6,693 bases of DNA, from assembly GCA_036824465.1 (NCBI GenBank), contig DAITAC010000154.1:1-6693 (forward strand). Direction: 5' to 3'. This DNA is from JAKOQB01 sp036824465 (GTDB lineage Bacteria; Pseudomonadota; Gammaproteobacteria; Burkholderiales; Burkholderiaceae_F). The notes below the pieces were generated by a model. The model was not told the origin of the DNA, made no database searches, and saw nothing but the letters and a program-made list of their open reading frames with translations. The translations under genes and the position numbers were made by a program. This document shows positions 1-3,808 of the stretch, piece by piece; the first letter of the stretch is position 1, and every line of letters begins with the position of its first letter.

Positions 1-267
1 CATGGTGCCGGTTGAGCGACTGCATCCGAAGGGCGCGTACTCACGCTGCCGACCCGTTGCACGCGTAGCCGACGAAGCCGCGAATAGCCGCTTCGCAGCA
101 CAGCGGAAGGTCGTTCTGGAGTAGTGCTCGCCGCCCGTGACCATGCAGATGCTGCTCGAATTGCAACTGCGATAGCCGCCGTTCGAGTTCGACGAACTGC
201 GTGGCCAGATGCCAGCGGCTCCGAGGGCGAGAGTCAGCGAGGATCGGCGCGACTTCGGCGCACCGTC

Positions 268-285
268 GCCCAACCCTGATTGGGC
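268..285 (+). promoter_or_regulatory. Stem-loop in leader, copy 1
   Basis: GCCCAA (268-273) pairs with TTGGGC (280-285) around a 6-base loop. It overlaps a 12-base perfect palindrome, gggccgcggccc, at 282-293. There is no T-run after it, so it is not a classical intrinsic terminator. It may be leader RNA structure or a DNA site for a dimeric protein. The role is unknown. Confidence 0.45.
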
Positions 286-303
286 CGCGGCCCGGCGCGG
301 CAA

Positions 304-339
304 GCGACGGCGGCAGCCTTGTCGCTGCGGGGCCGTCGC
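304..339 (+). promoter_or_regulatory. Strong imperfect hairpin in leader, copy 1
   Basis: GCGACGGC (304-311) pairs with GCCGTCGC (332-339). Inside it GCAGC (313-317) pairs with GCTGC (324-328) around the loop cttgtc. The result is a long, nearly continuous 13-bp GC-rich stem about 110 bases upstream of the DUF4242 start. No T-run follows. It could be a structured 5' untranslated region, an attenuator, or the 3' hairpin of an upstream transcript. It recurs unchanged in copy 2. Confidence 0.5.
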
Positions 340-447
340 ACGGCGCCGCGTGGCTCGACGCCGTTCGCAATTTGGGTGATTCGACCGTATCGCGCGAGTA
401 GAGCGCGTCCTAGTGTTCGCGCATCGCATCGCCAACGGAAACCTGAC

Positions 448-717
448 ATGCCTCGCTACCTGGTCGAACGCTCGTTCTCTGTCGGCGCCGGGGCCATCGC
501 TCACGACGCCGCCGCGGGCCGCTGCGACGTGGTGGTCCGCACCAATGCGCGCGAAGGCGTGACCTGGCTGCACTCGTTCGTGACGCCGGACCGGCGCCGC
601 AGCTTCTGCATCGTCGAGTCGCCGTCGCCCGAGGCGATCCGCGTCGCCGCGCAGGCCACCGCGCTGCCGGTGGACCGCATCACCGAAGTGCGGGTCTTCG
701 ACCCGTACGCCCTCTGA
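448..717 (+). CDS. DUF4242 (SCO4226-like) small protein, copy 1
   Basis: An 89-residue protein beginning MPRYLVERSF, the typical opening of the DUF4242 family. That family forms small ferredoxin-like folds and includes the nickel-binding Streptomyces protein SCO4226. Family-like features are the N-terminal YLVER strand, the W40-L-H-S-F-V strand, a cysteine-containing strand (C54, E57), and the closing LPVDRITEVRVFDP segment (73-86). H19, H42, C26 and C54 are possible metal ligands, but this is inference. No signal peptide is seen, so it is probably cytoplasmic. The ATG at 448 is preferred over the in-frame ATG at 280 because the family N-terminus starts exactly here and 280-447 is non-coding leader with stem-loops. 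The ribosome site is weak (cggaa, 435-439). It differs from copy 2 only at residue 88 (Ala here, Ser there). The reaction or partner is unknown. Confidence 0.85.
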   Translation: MPRYLVERSFSVGAGAIAHDAAAGRCDVVVRTNAREGVTWLHSFVTPDRRRSFCIVESPSPEAIRVAAQATALPVDRITEVRVFDPYAL

Positions 718-748
718 TCCACCCTCGTCCCCCCGCGAAAGGCCCGCC

Positions 749-832
749 ATGAGATCTGTCACCTTGAAGCGTCCATCCGCGCTCGGCTCGGCGCTCGTCG
801 CCGCGCTGTGTCTGTCGGCAGGCGTCGGCGCG
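749..832 (+). pseudogene. 5' remnant of a haloperoxidase/PAP2-type gene (signal-peptide head)
   Basis: The first 28 codons, starting MRSVTLKRPS and including VAALCLSAGVGA, match the first 28 residues of the intact haloperoxidase-like protein at 2494 (21 of 28 identical). They occupy the same position, about 30 bases after the DUF4242 stop. They encode a basic N-terminus and hydrophobic core of a signal peptide, without the AAR-ADA cleavage region. At about 833 the similarity ends and no enzyme body follows. The frame stays open and runs into the PEP-CTERM gene, so translation from 749 would give a chimeric N-terminus. I read this as the surviving head of an upstream paralogue. The alternative is a fused signal peptide now used by the PEP-CTERM protein. 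Confidence 0.75.
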
Positions 833-928
833 CCCTGCCCCCTGAAGTGCGGAGGTTCGCGGCGCCTGATGTCGGGTTCGGCAGCGCGTTTTGCGATTCC
901 ACCAGCGACAGACCGGCGCGTTGCTGGC

Positions 929-933
929 GGAGG
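929..933 (+). promoter_or_regulatory. Ribosome binding site deciding the PEP-CTERM start
   Basis: GGAGG lies 4 bases before ATG 938 within ttgctggcggaggtcac. It is a better Shine-Dalgarno match than the one before ATG 749 (cgaaagg). This supports starting the PEP-CTERM protein at 938, although the spacing is short. Confidence 0.55.
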
Positions 934-937
934 TCAC

Positions 938-2128
938 ATGATCGATCGACTTCGAGAAGGATTCGTCGGCTGCCTGTTCGCTGCTGCCGCCGCGTCGTTG
1001 AACTTGGCCCAAGCGGGGCCATTGAGCACGCTTTACTTGTCGACCGGATCGACGATCGAGGTTATGGTCGGCAACGCAGTCGTGAACACCTGGACGACGG
1101 GCGATCAGGAGTTCTCGCTCGCCGTCGACACCACGGTCAAGACGTGGTCGCAAGGCAATCCGCAGATCAGCCTCTACGGCAAGGAGTACAGCCTTGGAGG
1201 CGTCGCCACGGGCACCACCTACCTGAATCAGGTCGGTTGCTGCTTCCGCGACGGCACCACCGACGGCACCTACAACTATGCGGTCCGGCAGGGGCTCCCC
1301 GGCGTGTCGGGGATCTATCGCTTCGATCTCGACTGGACGAACCCCGTTCGCATGCCGTTGTCGTCGCTCGGGCTCGACGGGGCCATCACCGGCATTGCGT
1401 ACGACCCCACCGACGACACCTTCTGGGTCGCGGGTGGCGAGAGCAACGGCTTCATCGTCCACGTCGACCGCAAAGGCGACTTCATTTCATTCATCGCCGC
1501 CCCGCCGGGCGACATCCCGTCGCTGGCCTACGATCGTGCCGACGACACGCTGTGGTACTTCTCCAGGCGAGTCGGTGGCCTGTCGGAGCTGGTCCAGTAC
1601 CCGGCGCGGGACACGAGCGGACCGGTCGACCCGCTAAGCCGAATCTCCCACCCCGTGCACGTCTACTCGATGGACTTCGCTCTGCAACGGACCCCGACGG
1701 CCGTTCCGGAACCCGGAACGGCTGCGCTGGTGGGCCTTGGCGTCGTCGCCCTGGCGGGGTTGCGCAGAGCGCGACCGACTTTCGCGGCGGCGCGTGTGAG
1801 CTGCGTCGGCGCTCTACCACACCGCCTCGGACGCGTTGGCAGAGTGCACGGAAGCGCGGATCATGTCGGGCCTTCACTTCCGCAATTCGATGACCGACGG
1901 GGCAACGCTCGGAACAGACGAAGACGTGGTGGCGTAAGTGCGTGGCCAGATGCCCGCGGCGCCGAGGGCAAGAGTCGGCAGTCAGCGCGGACCGGCGCGA
2001 CTTCGGCGCACCGTCCGCCCAACCCTGATTGGGCCGCGGCCCGGCGCGGCAAGCGACGGCGGCAGCCTTGTCGCTGCGGGGCCGTCGCACGGCGCCGCGT
2101 GGCTCGACGCCGTTCGCAATTTGGGTGA
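938..2128 (+). CDS. PEP-CTERM sorting domain protein with run-on C-terminus
   Basis: From ATG 938 the frame encodes 396 residues. Residues 1-26 form a signal peptide ending LNLAQA-GP. The middle (about 28-250) resembles secreted PEP-CTERM proteins with propeller-like repeats: two similar segments, ITGIAYDPTDDTFWVA (150-165) and IPSLAYDRADDTLWYF (193-208), plus DGTTDGTYNYAV (105-116). At 256-279 lies a complete exosortase signal: VPEPG, a hydrophobic helix, then the basic GLRRAR. Such proteins are exported and processed at the envelope by an exosortase, which is not in this window. Normally the protein ends within a few residues of the basic cluster. Here the frame continues about 117 arginine-rich residues, through a haloperoxidase-tail remnant and the copy-2 leader, to TGA 2126-2128. 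The extension looks non-native, as if the original stop was lost at a junction near 1780-1800. An upstream in-frame ATG at 749 would give 459 residues. The family call is sound, but the true 3' end is uncertain. Confidence 0.75.
   Translation: MIDRLREGFVGCLFAAAAASLNLAQAGPLSTLYLSTGSTIEVMVGNAVVNTWTTGDQEFSLAVDTTVKTWSQGNPQISLYGKEYSLGGVATGTTYLNQVGCCFRDGTTDGTYNYAVRQGLPGVSGIYRFDLDWTNPVRMPLSSLGLDGAITGIAYDPTDDTFWVAGGESNGFIVHVDRKGDFISFIAAPPGDIPSLAYDRADDTLWYFSRRVGGLSELVQYPARDTSGPVDPLSRISHPVHVYSMDFALQRTPTAVPEPGTAALVGLGVVALAGLRRARPTFAAARVSCVGALPHRLGRVGRVHGSADHVGPSLPQFDDRRGNARNRRRRGGVSAWPDARGAEGKSRQSARTGATSAHRPPNPDWAAARRGKRRRQPCRCGAVARRRVARRRSQFG
1701..1721. repeat. Perfect inverted repeat within the PEP-CTERM motif
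   Basis: CCGTTCCGG (1701-1709) and CCGGAACGG (1713-1721) are 9-base arms around the 3-base loop aac. One more G-C pair (1700/1722) extends the stem. It lies exactly over the codons for VPEPG. Part of the symmetry follows from Pro/Glu/Pro codon choice, so it may be coincidental, but it could also act as a hairpin or recombination site. Confidence 0.5.
1800..1937 (+). pseudogene. 3' remnant of a vanadium haloperoxidase/PAP2-type gene
   Basis: A frame opened by the TGA at 1797-1799 encodes 45 residues ending at TAA 1935-1937. It contains EARIMSGLHFRNSMTDG and then LG, which aligns with DARVFAGIHFRTTNEHS and LG at the C-terminus of the intact enzyme at 2494. The R-x5-H active-site motif (R...H) is retained. 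There is no start codon or enzyme body upstream, because the preceding sequence is the PEP-CTERM gene in another frame. Outside the motif it is only modestly similar to the intact enzyme, so it derives from an older or different paralogue. It sits immediately before the copy-2 leader, where the tail of the upstream module's enzyme would be expected. It is too short for routine gene calling. Confidence 0.7.
2017..2034 (+). promoter_or_regulatory. Stem-loop in leader, copy 2
   Basis: This is the same GCCCAA/TTGGGC hairpin as at 268-285, again overlapping the palindrome gggccgcggccc (2031-2042). It lies 79 bases after the stop of the haloperoxidase-tail remnant, so it could also be the remains of that gene's 3' end. 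Confidence 0.45.
2053..2088 (+). promoter_or_regulatory. Strong imperfect hairpin in leader, copy 2
   Basis: It is identical to the hairpin at 304-339: an 8-bp outer stem (2053-2060 with 2081-2088) and a 5-bp inner stem. It lies about 108 bases upstream of the second DUF4242 ATG. The two copies' matching sequence reflects a shared identical tract, so identity alone does not prove selection on the structure. Confidence 0.5.
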
Positions 2129-2196
2129 TTCGACCGTATCGCGCGAGTAGAGCGCGTCCTAGTGTTCGCGCATCGCATCGCCAACGGAAACCTGAC

Positions 2197-2466
2197 ATGC
2201 CTCGCTACCTGGTCGAACGCTCGTTCTCTGTCGGCGCCGGGGCCATCGCTCACGACGCCGCCGCGGGCCGCTGCGACGTGGTGGTCCGCACCAATGCGCG
2301 CGAAGGCGTGACCTGGCTGCACTCGTTCGTGACGCCGGACCGGCGCCGCAGCTTCTGCATCGTCGAGTCGCCGTCGCCCGAGGCGATCCGCGTCGCCGCG
2401 CAGGCCACCGCGCTGCCGGTGGACCGCATCACCGAGGTGCGGGTCTTCGACCCGTACTCCCTTTGA
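2197..2466 (+). CDS. DUF4242 (SCO4226-like) small protein, copy 2
   Basis: An 89-residue protein identical to copy 1 except Ser88 in place of Ala88. It has the same MPRYLVERSF start, the same weak ribosome site and the same upstream leader. It ends 27 bases before the ATG of the haloperoxidase-like gene, so the two are very probably co-transcribed. The pairing of DUF4242 with an exported vanadate-type enzyme appears twice in the window (once broken), which suggests a functional link. One possibility is a cytoplasmic metal-binding or sensing partner, but that is inference. Bases 2197-2435 are identical to copy 1; the synonymous GAA/GAG difference, the Ala/Ser change and one synonymous Leu change follow. 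Confidence 0.87.
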   Translation: MPRYLVERSFSVGAGAIAHDAAAGRCDVVVRTNAREGVTWLHSFVTPDRRRSFCIVESPSPEAIRVAAQATALPVDRITEVRVFDPYSL

Positions 2467-2493
2467 TCGACCGTTACCCCCACGGAGCCCCGC

Positions 2494-3747
2494 ATGAGAA
2501 AGGTCACCCTGAAAAGTCAACGCGCGCTCGGCACGGCGTTCGTTGCCGCGCTGTGTCTGTCGGCGGGCATCGGCGCGGCTCGCGCCGATGCCGTGTTGGA
2601 CTGGAACGCAACTGCCGCGGCGCTTCCGATCCCGGCGCCGCCCGTCCAGGCGCGCATCATGGCGGCGATGCACGGCGCGGTGCACGACGCCATCAATGCG
2701 ATTGAGCCACGCTACCAAACCTACCGCTTCTCGATCGAGGCTGTGCCAGGGGCTTCCAAAGACGCCGCCGCGGCCAGCGCCGCGCACGGCGTGCTGGTTG
2801 CGATGGTGCCGGCCCAGAAAGCCGCGCTCGATGCCGCACTCGCGCAGTCGCTGGCCAAGGTCGGCGACGAGCGTTCGAGTGCCGACGGTGTCGCCGTCGG
2901 CAAGGCGGCCGCAGACCAGATGCTGGCCTGGCGCGCGAAGGACAACTTCGACGCGAAGGCTGAAGACAAGCCGGGCACCGGCGCCGGGGTCTGGCAGCGA
3001 ACGCCGCCCGGGCTGGTGCCGGGCGTGCTGCCGCAGTTGGGCGGCGTCACGCCCTTTGTACTGAAGTCAGCCGACCAGATCGCTGCGAGGGGGCGGCCTG
3101 CGCTGACGAGCCGGGAGTTCGCCCGCGATCTCGAAGAGGTCAAGCGCCTGGGCAGCCGCCACAGCACTGAACGCACGGCCGAGCAAACCGCCGTGGCGGT
3201 GTTCTGGGCAGGAAACGAGATTCCGCAGCTGAACGCGGCCGCGCGCGCCGCATCACAGGCCAGAAAGCTGTCGATGCACGACAACGCCCGCCTGTTCGCG
3301 CTGACGCACATGGCGGTGGCCGATGCGTTGATCGTCGCGTTCAGGATCAAGTATCAGGACAATGCCTGGCGGCCGATCACCGCCATTCGTGCGGGACACG
3401 CTGGCGTTGCCGCCGATCCGAATTGGGAGTCGCTGCTGATCACCCCGCCGCATCCGGACTACCCTTCCGGCCACTGCATCGCGGCCGGCGCCGTGGCGCA
3501 GGTGATTCGCGAGGTCTTCGGCAACGACGAGGTGAAGTTCAGCACCGTGTTCCCGCCCGGTCTGGGGATGATGCGCGGCTATGCGAGTCTGGCGCAACTC
3601 GAGAAGGAAATGGAGGACGCGCGGGTGTTTGCCGGCATCCACTTCCGCACGACGAACGAGCACTCGACCGAGCTCGGCCGCAAAGTGGGTGCCTATGCAG
3701 TCGCGAACCACCTCCGGCCGCCGACGGCGGGCAGTGCAAGCCGATAA
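2494..3747 (+). CDS. Exported vanadium-dependent haloperoxidase / PAP2-type acid phosphatase
   Basis: A 417-residue protein. Residues 1-31 are a signal peptide (basic start, VAALCLSAGIG core, likely cleavage after AARA), so it should act in the periplasm or outside the cell. The C-terminal half carries the vanadate/phosphate-binding signature of the haloperoxidase/PAP2 superfamily. This comprises K286-x6-R293-P294 (KYQDNAWRP), P324-S325-G326-H327 (PSGH) and R377-x5-H383 (RVFAGIHF). By analogy with fungal chloroperoxidase, H383 would bind vanadate or form the phospho-enzyme, and H327 the acid-base. The residue four after H383 is Thr387, where chloroperoxidase has Asp. Halide oxidation with hydrogen peroxide and phosphomonoester hydrolysis are both possible; sequence alone does not decide. 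The ATG has cggag about 9 bases upstream and matches the copy-1 head. It lies between the DUF4242 gene and the LAL regulator, and probably forms an operon with at least the former. Confidence 0.85.
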   Translation: MRKVTLKSQRALGTAFVAALCLSAGIGAARADAVLDWNATAAALPIPAPPVQARIMAAMHGAVHDAINAIEPRYQTYRFSIEAVPGASKDAAAASAAHGVLVAMVPAQKAALDAALAQSLAKVGDERSSADGVAVGKAAADQMLAWRAKDNFDAKAEDKPGTGAGVWQRTPPGLVPGVLPQLGGVTPFVLKSADQIAARGRPALTSREFARDLEEVKRLGSRHSTERTAEQTAVAVFWAGNEIPQLNAAARAASQARKLSMHDNARLFALTHMAVADALIVAFRIKYQDNAWRPITAIRAGHAGVAADPNWESLLITPPHPDYPSGHCIAAGAVAQVIREVFGNDEVKFSTVFPPGLGMMRGYASLAQLEKEMEDARVFAGIHFRTTNEHSTELGRKVGAYAVANHLRPPTAGSASR

Positions 3748-3763
3748 CATGGGCCGCCGCGAC

Positions 3764-3789
3764 GGGCCCGGCTGACGGAGCCGGTGCCC
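3764..3789 (+). other. Intercistronic stem-loop between enzyme and regulator genes
   Basis: CCGGCT (3768-3773) pairs with AGCCGG (3779-3784) around gacgg. GGGC (3764-3767) and GCCC (3786-3789) extend the stem past one bulged T. It starts 16 bases after the enzyme stop and ends just before the regulator's ribosome site (cgagg, 3796-3800). With no T-run it is not a classical terminator. It could dampen read-through or mask translation of the regulator. Confidence 0.45.
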
Positions 3790-3808
3790 GCCGCCCGAGG
3801 GCCCAAGC

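Larger units (their letters stand above)
1..447. other. Intergenic region, no supported gene
   Basis: No reading frame here looks like a real protein. The + frame from base 2 stops after about 40 codons. The longer minus-strand frame (41-370) runs through the repeated leader and has no recognisable motif. Bases 1-197 are unique to this end of the window. Bases 198-447 are the 5' non-coding part of the tandem repeat described separately and contain two stem-loops. No convincing sigma-70 or sigma-54 promoter could be picked by eye. Confidence 0.6.
198..832 (+). repeat. Tandem direct repeat, copy 1 (leader + DUF4242 gene + signal-peptide head)
   Basis: This segment matches 1939-2577 in the same orientation. 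Similarity starts at tgcgtggccagatgcc. It is imperfect over the first ~50-60 bases, where copy 2 has about 7 extra bases, and there is one 1-base indel near 267. The copies are then base-for-base identical from 267 to 686 (420 bp). Beyond that there are three substitutions up to the stop codon at 717, a diverged 31-base spacer, and the first 28 codons of a haloperoxidase-like gene (21 of 28 residues shared). Homology ends abruptly at about 832. No terminal inverted repeats or transposase are present, so this is a duplicated gene module rather than an insertion sequence. Confidence 0.95.
1939..2577 (+). repeat. Tandem direct repeat, copy 2 (leader + DUF4242 gene + start of enzyme gene)
   Basis: This is the counterpart of 198-832. 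The 420-bp perfectly identical core is 2016-2435, an offset of 1749 bases from copy 1. Identity falls on both sides: an indel-containing 5' leader edge, and three substitutions followed by a diverged spacer at the 3' side. Unlike copy 1, this copy continues into a complete haloperoxidase/PAP2-type gene, so it is likely the functional version of the module. Confidence 0.95.

Noticed and set aside
1..198. Minus-strand reading with GGYRSCN and RTTFRCA, faintly like the C-terminus of a formylglycine-generating-enzyme-like protein
   Set aside because: The match is a few residues only, with no start or core motif and with a competing frame on the same strand. It is too weak to annotate.
372..416. 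Sigma-70-like promoter elements (TTGGGT, TAGTGT) upstream of the DUF4242 gene
   Set aside because: No pair with acceptable spacing and match to consensus could be found by eye.
911..926. Possible sigma-54 promoter (ggcgcgttgct) before the PEP-CTERM gene
   Set aside because: The GG and GC elements are 6 bases apart instead of the 10 required, so the -24/-12 geometry is not met.
680..1462. Long minus-strand open frame (also 1491-2198 and 1861-2787 minus)
   Set aside because: These overlap well-supported + strand genes, are Arg/Ala-rich and have no recognisable motif. They are shadows expected in GC-rich coding DNA.
198..2577. Repeats as ends of a composite transposon or insertion sequence
   Set aside because: There is no transposase, no terminal inverted repeats and no target-site duplication. 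The repeats carry a conserved gene in direct orientation, fitting module duplication.
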